Part shown: positions 17,328 to 24,478 of the stretch, piece after piece | Layout of the letters: every line of letters starts with the position of its first letter | Numbering within the stretch: position 1 is the stretch's first letter | Assembly (NCBI GenBank): GCA_002440745.1 | Contig: DJVB01000029.1 | Span: forward strand, 1 to 42,931 | Source of the DNA: Bacteroidales bacterium UBA6267 | Lineage (GTDB): Bacteria; Bacteroidota; Bacteroidia; Bacteroidales; UBA1556 | Direction of reading: 5' to 3' | DNA length: 42,931 bases | Notes under the pieces: generated by a model | Told to the model about the DNA's origin: nothing | The model's database searches: none | Seen by the model: the letters and a program-made list of their open reading frames with translations, nothing else | Made by a program: the position numbers and the translations under genes

Positions 17328-17738
17328 ATGAAACCAATAAAGACATCAGTTTCCGTATTTCTCATGATTCTCGGATTGAGTTTTAGCTCTTTCACTTCCG
17401 ATGACATGAAGTCCACAGTTGACCAGATTAATGCTGCTTTGAAATCGGGGAACTCCGACAGTTTTATCAGTTTTATCGCCGATCCGGTTGATTTAACTCT
17501 CCCCGGCAGCGACGATTCCTACAGTAAGGCACAGGCTTCTGTGATTTTAAAGAAGTTTTTTGCGGCCAATAAAGTAAAAACTTACACCCAAAAACAAACC
17601 GGCAAATCAGTTGACGATGCTGTTTTTATTATTGGCACTTATGAAGCTACAAACGGAAAAATTTTCCGAATGTATGTTTTAATAAAAACTGTTGGCGGAA
17701 AAAATAAGATTCAGTTTGTTGAGTTTGAGGAAGAATAG
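17328..17738 (+). CDS. DUF4783 domain secreted protein
   Basis: A small (136-aa) exported protein with signal peptide MKPIKTSVSVFLMILGLSFSSF. The mature part (STVDQINAALKSGNSDSFISF to FVEFEEE) has the length and helix-then-beta pattern of NTF2-like folds and matches the DUF4783 family. In Bacteroidota this family is often found next to nadC, as here, but its role is unknown. I chose ATG 17328; the open frame from 17292 only adds residues before the signal peptide. The stop is one base from the nadC ATG. Confidence 0.82.
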   Translation: MKPIKTSVSVFLMILGLSFSSFTSDDMKSTVDQINAALKSGNSDSFISFIADPVDLTLPGSDDSYSKAQASVILKKFFAANKVKTYTQKQTGKSVDDAVFIIGTYEATNGKIFRMYVLIKTVGGKNKIQFVEFEEE

Positions 17739-17739
17739 T

Positions 17740-18579
17740 ATGACAGTTAAAGAAATAATCAGCCAAGCTCTTGCGGAAGATTTAGGAGATGGCGATCATA
17801 GCAGTTTATCATCAATACCTGCAGATGCTCACGGCGGAGCAATATTAATAGCTAAAGAGAGAGGCATCCTTGCCGGAATTGACATTGCCCGTCAAGTTTT
17901 CCAACAAGTTGACTCAACCACAATTTTCCACGCATTAGCTAGTGATGGCGATGAAGTGTTTCCAGGGGATATGGTTTTTACTGTTGAAGGAAAATCCATT
18001 TCTATCCTTTCAGGCGAGCGTGTTGCTCTGAATTTTATTCAACGGATGAGTGGTATTGCTTCACGAACACATCATTTGGTAAGCTTGCTTAATGGACTGA
18101 GCACAAAGCTATTAGATACCAGAAAAACAACTCCATTATTGCGTGAACTCGAAAAATATGCCGTTCGTGTTGGAGGCGGACAAAACCACCGGTTTGGACT
18201 TTTCGACATGATAATGCTTAAAGACAATCATATCGATTTTGCCGGAGGCATCGAGAAAGCTATTCTAAAAGCAGTTGATTATATAGATTCAACAGGAAAA
18301 GATTTGCGCATTGAAGTGGAAACTCGTAATATTGAAGAAGTTAGAGAGGTGCTGCGTGTAGGAAAAATTCATCGTATTATGTTCGATAATTTCAAAGTTG
18401 AAGAAATGAAGGAAGCTGTAGCTCTTGTTGGAGGTCGATTCGAAACTGAAGCTTCCGGTGGAATTACCGAACAAACTCTTCTCGCTTATGCCGAGACGGG
18501 TGTGGATTTTATTTCTGTGGGTGCTTTAACCCATCATATCAAAAGCTTAGACCTAAGCCTGAAGGCAATTAAAGATTAA
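17740..18579 (+). CDS. nadC: Nicotinate-nucleotide pyrophosphorylase (carboxylating)
   Basis: Quinolinate phosphoribosyltransferase: converts quinolinate and PRPP to nicotinate mononucleotide in de novo NAD synthesis. The 279-aa protein shows the family motifs LAEDLGDGDHSS near residue 10, GERVALNFIQRMSGIAS near 95-110, LLDTRKTTPLLRELEKYAVRVGGGQNHR near 125-150, LKDNHI, the MFDNF motif, and EASGGI. The longer frame from 17692 reads into the previous gene, and the ATG at 17740 gives the normal N terminus. The nadA and nadB partners are not in the window. Part of the tight operon with DUF4783, yihY and eamA. Confidence 0.96.
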   Translation: MTVKEIISQALAEDLGDGDHSSLSSIPADAHGGAILIAKERGILAGIDIARQVFQQVDSTTIFHALASDGDEVFPGDMVFTVEGKSISILSGERVALNFIQRMSGIASRTHHLVSLLNGLSTKLLDTRKTTPLLRELEKYAVRVGGGQNHRFGLFDMIMLKDNHIDFAGGIEKAILKAVDYIDSTGKDLRIEVETRNIEEVREVLRVGKIHRIMFDNFKVEEMKEAVALVGGRFETEASGGITEQTLLAYAETGVDFISVGALTHHIKSLDLSLKAIKD

Positions 18580-18581
18580 AT

Positions 18582-19529
18582 ATGAGCGACTTGGTAAGCC
18601 GATTGAAAAACCATCCGATGGTGCAGACTGCCACCGATTGGGGAAAACGTGTGGTCTTGCCTGGTTTTAACGGGGTTTCCATTTATGACGCCATGTATTT
18701 GTTTTTCAAGGCTTTATTCTTTGGAGCACTGCCGCAAAGAGCTGCCTCCATTGCATTTAGTTTCTTTTTGGCCATTTTCCCAACCATTTTGTTTTTCTTC
18801 ACAGTCATCCCATATTTACCCATTAAAAACTTAAACGACAAGGTTTTAAATCTCTTGTCTGAAACTGTTCCTCCTTCAGTTTATACACTTATTGCCGACT
18901 TAGTTACCGACATCACCTCTCGATCGCATTTTGGATTGCTTTCTTTCGGTTTTATTATGGCTTTTATCTTTGCAACCAATGGTTTTAAGGCAATCATTAG
19001 CGCCTTTAACACCTCGGTGATGGTGAAAGAAGGCCGTAATTTTTGGCAGATTCAATGGATTTCGTTAGTGCTTTTAGGAATCGTTTCCTTCACCTTGATA
19101 ATAACTATCGCCATAATGACTTTTTACCAATTCTTTCTAAATTTCTTTTATCAACATGGATATATTCGTTCCGAATGGGTTTATAATCTGATAGTTGTAG
19201 GAAATTGGGTTATGCAGGTAGCTTTGATTTATTTTACCTTTTCGTTTATCTATTATTTCGCTCCTCAAACTGACGGCACTCGATATCGGCTCTTTAGCTC
19301 AGGTTCCACGTTTGCAACGTTGCTTTTCATGGCATCCTACCTGCTTTTTAATTATTATGCGAATAATTTTGCCCGCTATAATGCTCTTTATGGTTCAATT
19401 GGTACCTTGATACTTTTTATGCTATGGCTCTATTTTATTGCTTTTATCTTGTTGATTGGCTTTGAATTGAACGCCAGTATTAAGCAAGGGAAGCTACAAA
19501 TCAATAAGATAGGAATAAATTTCAAATAA
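18582..19529 (+). CDS. YihY/BrkB family membrane protein
   Basis: A 315-aa inner-membrane protein with about six helices, of the YihY/virulence factor BrkB family (once wrongly named RNase BN). Recognisable parts are RAASIAFSFFLAIFPTILFFFTVIPYLP near residues 50-75, the region around FIMAFIFATNGFKAIISAFN, and YNALYGSIGTLILFMLWLYFIAFILLIGFELNA at the end. Function is unknown; transport has been proposed for the family. It starts 2 bases after the nadC stop and ends 6 bases before the eamA-type gene. Confidence 0.88.
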   Translation: MSDLVSRLKNHPMVQTATDWGKRVVLPGFNGVSIYDAMYLFFKALFFGALPQRAASIAFSFFLAIFPTILFFFTVIPYLPIKNLNDKVLNLLSETVPPSVYTLIADLVTDITSRSHFGLLSFGFIMAFIFATNGFKAIISAFNTSVMVKEGRNFWQIQWISLVLLGIVSFTLIITIAIMTFYQFFLNFFYQHGYIRSEWVYNLIVVGNWVMQVALIYFTFSFIYYFAPQTDGTRYRLFSSGSTFATLLFMASYLLFNYYANNFARYNALYGSIGTLILFMLWLYFIAFILLIGFELNASIKQGKLQINKIGINFK

Positions 19530-19535
19530 TATATA

Positions 19536-20438
19536 ATGAACAGAAACCATCTTCCCCATATTTCGTTGCTGGTTTCTGCAGTTCTTTTTGGCATAAATTA
19601 TTGGGTTTCGAAATGGCTTACTGATGCTTTTGAGGTTCAAGCTATTGTCACTATGCGTATCATTGGGGCTTTGATTCTCTTTCAGATTTTCGAGTGGATT
19701 TTTGGCTCACAGAAAATCTCAAGGCGCGACCACCTTCAGCTTCTATCCGCAGGTTTTCTCGGAATTGCCATCAATCAACTTTTCTTTTTTGAAGGAATAA
19801 ACTTAAGCAATCCGGTTGATGTTTCCATTATTCATGTTACAAGTCCCTTTTTTGTTCTGCTTTTTTCACTAATTTTCTTAAAATCTCGCATTTCAGCCAT
19901 TCGCGTTGCCGGATTAGTTTTGGGTGCCGCCGGAGCGCTGCTGCTGATACTTAAAAGCGGTAAGGCCGATTTTTCAAAAGATACGCTCAATGGCAACCTT
20001 TTCATTCTTGTCAACACCGCCTCTTATGCTTCTTATCTGCTCATTTCCAAACCTTTGCTTAACCGTTATCCACTTATGACTACCATGAAATGGATAAATC
20101 TATACGGTTTAGTTTTTATCCTGCCCTTTGGTTTGCCCGAACTTATTCAAACCGATTTTCAACAGGTTTCCACACAAAATTGGTTGGCCTTGTTTTATTT
20201 AATTGTAATTGTAACCTTTGTAGCTTATTGGTTATCAGCTTATTCTCTAAAAAAACTTTCAGCAACAGTAGTGAGTTTTTATATTTATCTCCAACCCTTG
20301 ATTGTGGCTCTAATTGCTATTATTATTGGAAATTCACAACCTGAATTCTACCATCTTGCGGCAACTTTCCTAATTTTCAGTGGAGTGTATTTGGTTTCAA
20401 AAAACAAAATCAAAGCTACCCTCAAAAGGAAGGGTTAA
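19536..20438 (+). CDS. EamA family (DMT) transporter
   Basis: Ten-helix inner-membrane permease of the drug/metabolite transporter superfamily. Two EamA repeats of about 140 residues can be seen, one at ~5-140 (ending AGLVLGAAGALLLIL) and one at ~155-290 (ending LIFSGVYLVSKNKI). Substrate unknown, commonly amino acids or metabolites. The last 12 codons and the stop lie inside an 87-bp sequence that is repeated 2539 bases downstream. The gene remains complete even though a restriction-modification module is now inserted directly after it. Originally it was followed after 17 bases by the PAP2-like membrane gene. Confidence 0.9.
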   Translation: MNRNHLPHISLLVSAVLFGINYWVSKWLTDAFEVQAIVTMRIIGALILFQIFEWIFGSQKISRRDHLQLLSAGFLGIAINQLFFFEGINLSNPVDVSIIHVTSPFFVLLFSLIFLKSRISAIRVAGLVLGAAGALLLILKSGKADFSKDTLNGNLFILVNTASYASYLLISKPLLNRYPLMTTMKWINLYGLVFILPFGLPELIQTDFQQVSTQNWLALFYLIVIVTFVAYWLSAYSLKKLSATVVSFYIYLQPLIVALIAIIIGNSQPEFYHLAATFLIFSGVYLVSKNKIKATLKRKG

Positions 20439-20486
20439 AATGCTAATTTTGATTTATGTTTGAGGGAAATAGAAAAGATTATGTTT
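20400..20486. repeat. 87-bp direct repeat, left copy
   Basis: Identical to 22939-23025. It holds the last 39 bases of the eamA-type gene, a 17-bp spacer, and the first 31 bases of the gene that now starts at 22995. The two copies bracket the restriction-modification module. They most likely mark a long target duplication made when the module inserted. Confidence 0.95.
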
Positions 20487-20488
20487 GA
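20456..20488 (+). pseudogene. Orphan 5' stub of the PAP2-like gene
   Basis: Ten codons (MFEGNRKDYV) identical to the start of the gene at 22995, then TGA at 20486-20488 exactly where the duplicated block ends and the inserted DNA begins. It still has the original upstream spacer, so it may be translated from the operon message into a 10-residue peptide. It is a by-product of the insertion, not a gene. Confidence 0.8.
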
Positions 20489-20589
20489 CATAAATTCGTC
20501 AATAATTATTTAATAAATTCTTTATATTATCCTTTTAATAGATACTAATTCAGTATGTTAGAATATTTTTATTATTTCTAAACTTTTTG

Positions 20590-20619
20590 TTGTATGATAA
20601 ATAATTACACGTAATTTTG
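20590..20619 (+). promoter_or_regulatory. Promoter and palindromic operator of the methyltransferase gene
   Basis: TTG at 20590-20592, a 19-base spacer and TAATTTTG at 20612-20619 match the Bacteroidota -33/-7 consensus, the best such match seen in this window. A perfect palindrome, AATTAC-AC-GTAATT (20603-20616), overlaps the -7 box and the spacer. The ATG is ~30 bases further on. The methyltransferase's own N-terminal helix-turn-helix could bind here and repress; that is inference. Confidence 0.5.
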
Positions 20620-20650
20620 TAACCATTGTATAAGGTTAAACAACTTGGTT

Positions 20651-21889
20651 ATGAAAGATTATTTAACGCTTTCCGAAGCATCAGAGCTTATTGGAAAAAG
20701 CAAAGAAACCCTTAGACGTTGGGATAGAGAGGGTAAGTTGACTGCTGTTCGGGAACCCATTAGCAACTACCGAGTTTATAGGCGTGAGCAAGTTGAAACG
20801 CTGTTTGCTGATTTTTTTAGTCAGGATACCGAAGAAACGGTGTCAAATTTTGTTGAACCTTTGAATGATTATACAGTTTTAGAATTATTTGCCGGTGCAG
20901 GGGGTTTGGCGGTTGGGTTGGAAAAAGCAGGTTTACGATGTGTAGCTTTAAATGAAATTGACAAATGGGCTTGTCAAACTTTGCGAAAAAATCGTCCATA
21001 TTGGAATGTCTTAGAAGGTGATATTAAAGAATTTGATTTTACAGAATACCATAATAAAGTGGATGTTGTGACAGGAGGATTTCCTTGTCAGGCTTTTAGT
21101 TATGCCGGTAAAAAATTAGGATTAGCAGATGCAAGAGGAACTTTATTCTATGAATTTGCAAGAGTTGTTAAAGAAGTAAATCCGCCAATTTGCATTGGTG
21201 AGAACGTTCGTGGTTTGCTAAGTCATGATAATGGAAAAACTCTAAGCGGCATGATTTCTATCTTAAATGAAATTGGATATAATGTTGCACCAATTCAGGT
21301 ATTAAAAGCTATAAACTACAGGGTTCCTCAAAAAAGAGAGCGCTTAATATTAGTAGGCGTTAGAAAAGATATTGATTTGGAATATGAATATCCAAAACCT
21401 TATAGTAAAGTTTACAATTTAAAAGATGCTTTAGTTAAAGGTGAGCTTTACGATACGAATGTTCCAAAATCTCCAGGAGCTAAATACCCTCAAAGTAAAA
21501 AGGCTGTATTAGATTTAGTTCCACAAAAAGGTTATTGGCGTGATTTACCCCTTGATATTCAAAAAGAATTTATGGGAGGGAGTTTTCATTTAGGCGGTGG
21601 AAAAACCGGAATCGCAAGACGTATTGGTTGGGATGAACCATGTTTAACTTTAACTTGTAGTCCTGCTCAAAAACAAACGGAAAGATGCCATCCGGAAGAA
21701 ACTCGCCCCTTTACTATTCGCGAATATGCTCGGATTCAAACATTTCCTGATAGTTGGATTTTTGAAGGTTCAATGGCTCAACAATATAAGCAAATTGGAA
21801 ATGCAGTCCCTGTAAATCTTGGGACTGAGGTTGGTTATTCAATCATCAAATTTTTAAACCAATACTACAATGTCTCAAAACCAAGATAA
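20651..21889 (+). CDS. DNA cytosine-5 methyltransferase with N-terminal HTH domain
   Basis: The modification half of a type II restriction-modification system (412 aa). Residues ~1-52 are a MerR/excisionase-type helix-turn-helix (YLTLSEASELIGKSKETLRRW, then REGKLTAVREPISNYRVYRREQVETLF). The m5C core follows: motif I LELFAGAGGLAVGLEKAG, motif IV with catalytic C146 in GGFPCQAFSYAGKK, motif VI GENVRGL, motif VIII VPQKRERLILVGVRKD, then a ~100-residue target-recognition region. IREYARIQTFPDSW and QIGNAVPVNLG come last. I start at ATG 20651, although an in-frame TTG at 20645 is open. By its partner, the likely target is GGNCC. The extra HTH suggests self-regulation, as shown for M.SsoII. Confidence 0.93.
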   Translation: MKDYLTLSEASELIGKSKETLRRWDREGKLTAVREPISNYRVYRREQVETLFADFFSQDTEETVSNFVEPLNDYTVLELFAGAGGLAVGLEKAGLRCVALNEIDKWACQTLRKNRPYWNVLEGDIKEFDFTEYHNKVDVVTGGFPCQAFSYAGKKLGLADARGTLFYEFARVVKEVNPPICIGENVRGLLSHDNGKTLSGMISILNEIGYNVAPIQVLKAINYRVPQKRERLILVGVRKDIDLEYEYPKPYSKVYNLKDALVKGELYDTNVPKSPGAKYPQSKKAVLDLVPQKGYWRDLPLDIQKEFMGGSFHLGGGKTGIARRIGWDEPCLTLTCSPAQKQTERCHPEETRPFTIREYARIQTFPDSWIFEGSMAQQYKQIGNAVPVNLGTEVGYSIIKFLNQYYNVSKPR

Positions 21890-22629
21890 TAGCTGTAATT
21901 TTCAAAAGTAATCTGGTCTAAAACAGATCTTTTATTAATTTCGGTTTTCGATTTAATTTCATCTAAGACAGAATTCTGAGCAATTTCTTCATTTTTTTCA
22001 ACAGACTTTAAATAATCTTTTATTGCTCTTGGAAGAACTTTATAAAGTTGATATAGAGCATCTTCTTCGCCTGAAAGTAACGAATAAAATTGATCACCTG
22101 AAATCTTATAAACCCGACTATGACTATATTCCTTACCATTTATATCACCACTCCATAAATCACAGAAACTCCCCTTTGCCAAAATTTGCACCCAATAACA
22201 TTTAGCTTTTTTATGATCATCAGCATATCGAGCTAACTTCTGAAAAAGCGCTTCGGCTGCACTGCTATTCATGGTATTATGTTTATTCTTTATGTCTGCA
22301 AATAGGCTATTATCGGTAGCTTTAATATCATAACCACTTAAACTGCCACATTCATAACCAGCTATTCCGCCTAAGATTTGCTCGTGAAAAGTTCCAATTG
22401 AGTTATTAATAGACTTATCAATTTGTCTTAGAATCTCTGATTGAATAAGTTTTTCTTCATCAATATCGTTAAACTGTGAATCGAAGGTAAGTTTAATGGT
22501 GTCAATCTTATTGGAATAGAAGTTTTTCTTTGAAATATTATTTTTGGCCTTCAAATATGATTTGTGAAGATTGCCAATACAATTCAACAGGTGTTCGTCT
22601 GATACAAAGTTTAAGTATTTATTTTTCAT
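21865..22629 (-). CDS. Type II restriction endonuclease, Eco47II-like
   Basis: A 254-aa protein that I recognise as close to the Eco47II family, whose members cut GGNCC. The central stretch FHEQILGGIAGYECGS, then GYDIKATDNSLFADIKNKHNT (residues ~82-119), supplies a PD-(D/E)xK-like core with D101, D112 and K114 as candidate metal and catalytic residues. It faces the methyltransferase tail to tail, and the last 25 bases overlap. The opposite orientation means it has its own promoter, which would allow delayed expression after entry into a new cell. The exact specificity is not shown by the sequence. Confidence 0.82.
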   Translation of the reverse strand: MKNKYLNFVSDEHLLNCIGNLHKSYLKAKNNISKKNFYSNKIDTIKLTFDSQFNDIDEEKLIQSEILRQIDKSINNSIGTFHEQILGGIAGYECGSLSGYDIKATDNSLFADIKNKHNTMNSSAAEALFQKLARYADDHKKAKCYWVQILAKGSFCDLWSGDINGKEYSHSRVYKISGDQFYSLLSGEEDALYQLYKVLPRAIKDYLKSVEKNEEIAQNSVLDEIKSKTEINKRSVLDQITFENYSYYLGFETL

Positions 22630-22938
22630 TTTTAACTATTTGATATTTGGTTAAATTAGCATTTAATGTGTGTTGATATTTATAGAAAAAATTAACTTCA
22701 TTCTCTTACTTAACTTATTCACAGCCACTCATTTGATTATATCCAATTTTATGAATTAAAGATGAGTTCCTGTTGTGAAATACTTTGTGTTAGTACACAC
22801 TTTCTCTCATTTCACTAAGAAAAAGGCAAATTTATTCTTTTTTCATTCATAATAGAAAATGTTGCTTAAATATTTTTTGTCATTTACTGAATAAAGAAAG
22901 ACACAAGCTCCACTATAAAATAATTCTTGTAAGAAACT
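22630..22938. other. Non-coding right part of the inserted module
   Basis: AT-rich stretch between the endonuclease start and the right 87-bp repeat, with no gene. It must hold the endonuclease promoter; a palindrome TTAAAT-TAGC-ATTTAA sits at 22651-22666, 22-37 bases upstream of its start codon. Further right, GTGAAAT (22775-22781) and ATTTCAC (22809-22815) enclose an inner inverted repeat GTGT-TAGT-ACAC (22787-22798), which could fold as RNA or act as a binding site. I found no terminal inverted repeats or recombinase gene. Confidence 0.5.
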
Positions 22939-23025
22939 AAAAACAAAATCAAAGCTACCCTCAAAAGGAAGGGTTAAAATGCTAATTTTGATTTATGTTT
23001 GAGGGAAATAGAAAAGATTATGTTT
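22939..23025. repeat. 87-bp direct repeat, right copy
   Basis: Identical base for base to 20400-20486. It begins with an orphan tail of the eamA-type gene (12 codons plus stop, 22939-22977), then the 17-bp spacer and the true start of the gene at 22995. The bases before it (ending GTAAGAAACT) are unrelated to eamA, which fixes the right border of the inserted module. Confidence 0.95.
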
Positions 23026-23834
23026 TGGATTTGCTCCTGTTTAGCTATTTGCTTGATACGAGCATAGTTGCTGCTTTTATACCCGACAAAACGGTAAAAA
23101 TCTCCTTGCTTCTTACCCGCTTAGCCATCATTGCATTTCTTGTGGTTCTGTATTTTCATCATAAAAAGGCTAAAAACTTGTTTACTAACAGTATAAGATG
23201 GATTTATCCTCCGATTCTTTTGTGTTATTTATTCATAGAAACAGCTCATTTTCATCAGATTTTCTTCCATAGCCATCTCAATTTTTGGAGTAATCAGATT
23301 AACGATTCTCTGCAAATTTCTTCTCTAATTCCAACTTTGGAAAGTCACAACTTTCCGGCTCTTTACTTGACTCTTGGGCTTGTATATCTGAGTTTTTATG
23401 CTTTCATTTTCTGGCTATTTGTCCGACTACGAAAAACTACACAAAATGAGGAAGCAAATAAAACAATTGTAATTCTAACTAACACCATTTTAACCTATTA
23501 CATTTTGTTTTTAGTTTTTCCTTTCCATAAGCAGGAATTTATGGCTAACATTCAACATTTTATTGAATTTCCATTTTTGTTTTTAGGTGAAACAGGAGGT
23601 TTCCCGTCATTAAAAGCCGGATTGGTTTTCCTATTCCTAATTTTCGTTTGGAAACAAAATAAAAAACTGCTGCCATTTAGCTTGGCAGCAGCATTATTAA
23701 TCTTATTTTCAATTATTTACTTTCAAGATGCGAACCTTGCCGGAGTGGTTATTTCACTTATTTTGGCTTGGCCATTATACCTTTTAGGAAATTTGGTTTA
23801 TGCGATGTTGAACCAAATAATTGAATTTGAATAA
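22995..23834 (+). CDS. Membrane protein, degenerate PAP2/AUR1-like
   Basis: A 279-aa protein with about seven membrane helices. The C-terminal half resembles the PAP2_3 (AUR1/inositolphosphotransferase-like) layout: YYILFLVFPF near residue 170, FPSLKAGLVFLFLIF near 205 and a last helix pair. The usual FPSxH histidine is a lysine here, and the third motif (SIIYFQDANLAGVV) also lacks its histidine. Catalysis is therefore doubtful and the family call is tentative. The ATG and first ten codons lie in the right 87-bp repeat. It was probably the fifth gene of the nadC operon, now 2.5 kb away from eamA. Only 12 bases separate it from the convergent glutathione peroxidase gene. Confidence 0.6.
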   Translation: MFEGNRKDYVLDLLLFSYLLDTSIVAAFIPDKTVKISLLLTRLAIIAFLVVLYFHHKKAKNLFTNSIRWIYPPILLCYLFIETAHFHQIFFHSHLNFWSNQINDSLQISSLIPTLESHNFPALYLTLGLVYLSFYAFIFWLFVRLRKTTQNEEANKTIVILTNTILTYYILFLVFPFHKQEFMANIQHFIEFPFLFLGETGGFPSLKAGLVFLFLIFVWKQNKKLLPFSLAAALLILFSIIYFQDANLAGVVISLILAWPLYLLGNLVYAMLNQIIEFE

Positions 23835-23846
23835 GGCAATTTGATA

Positions 23847-24401
23847 CTATTTTCCTTCAATCCAATCGGTGATTTCTTTGGCAGATGGGCTAGTACGCGT
23901 TCCTATCACTTTCACCAATTTTCCGTTTTCATCAATCAAATATTTCTGGAAATTCCACTTGACTTCGCTATCTTCTACACCGTTTTCGCTTTTGGAAGTA
24001 AGCCATTTATAAATCGGAGCCATATCGTCACCCTTAACCGAAATTTTGGACATCATCTTGAATGTAACTTGGTAAGTGGACGTGCAAAACTCTTTAATTT
24101 CCTTATTCGTTCCAGGCTCTTGACTTAAAAAATTATTAGCCGGAAAAGCCACGATTTCAAAATTTTTGTCTTTATACTTCGTGTAAAGTGCTTGTAAATC
24201 TGTATATTGCGGAGTGTAACCACATTTTGAAGCCACATTCACAACCATGATTTTTTTGCCTTTAAGCGTTGCAAACGAAAAATCATTTCCGTCAATGTCT
24301 TTAACGGTAAACGAATGAATGCTTTTATCGGAAGTGGTAAAACTAAGGGCTACAACCGCAAAAAACAAAAGAATAAAACTATAAATACGATTTGATTTCA
24401 T
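23847..24401 (-). CDS. Glutathione peroxidase family protein (exported)
   Basis: Thiol peroxidase of the GPx family, 184 aa, with an N-terminal signal sequence (residues ~6-22) pointing to a periplasmic site. The peroxidatic cysteine is C60 in NVASKCGYT, and the Trp and Asn of the active site lie in VKWNFQKYLID. The usual FPCNQF segment is FPANNF (86-91), so the active-site glutamine is asparagine and the resolving cysteine of two-Cys GPx enzymes is alanine. QEPGTNKEIKEFC follows. Most such bacterial enzymes use thioredoxin rather than glutathione. It is downstream of the repeat protein gene by 77 bases. Confidence 0.92.
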   Translation of the reverse strand: MKSNRIYSFILLFFAVVALSFTTSDKSIHSFTVKDIDGNDFSFATLKGKKIMVVNVASKCGYTPQYTDLQALYTKYKDKNFEIVAFPANNFLSQEPGTNKEIKEFCTSTYQVTFKMMSKISVKGDDMAPIYKWLTSKSENGVEDSEVKWNFQKYLIDENGKLVKVIGTRTSPSAKEITDWIEGK

Positions 24402-24478
24402 TGTTATAAATTTAAATTTGGAGCAAAAATAGAGTTCATTTTCATGTCAAAAATTGCTTTCACAATAATTAACCATTG

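Noticed and set aside
18544..18557. Inverted repeat GCTTAG-AC-CTAAGC
   Set aside because: Lies within the end of the nadC coding sequence with no T-tract and no reason to act as a site.
20487..22938. Terminal inverted repeats of the inserted module
   Set aside because: I compared both ends: only vague AT-rich similarity (AATTATTTAATA against AATTATTTTATA), not convincing terminal repeats.
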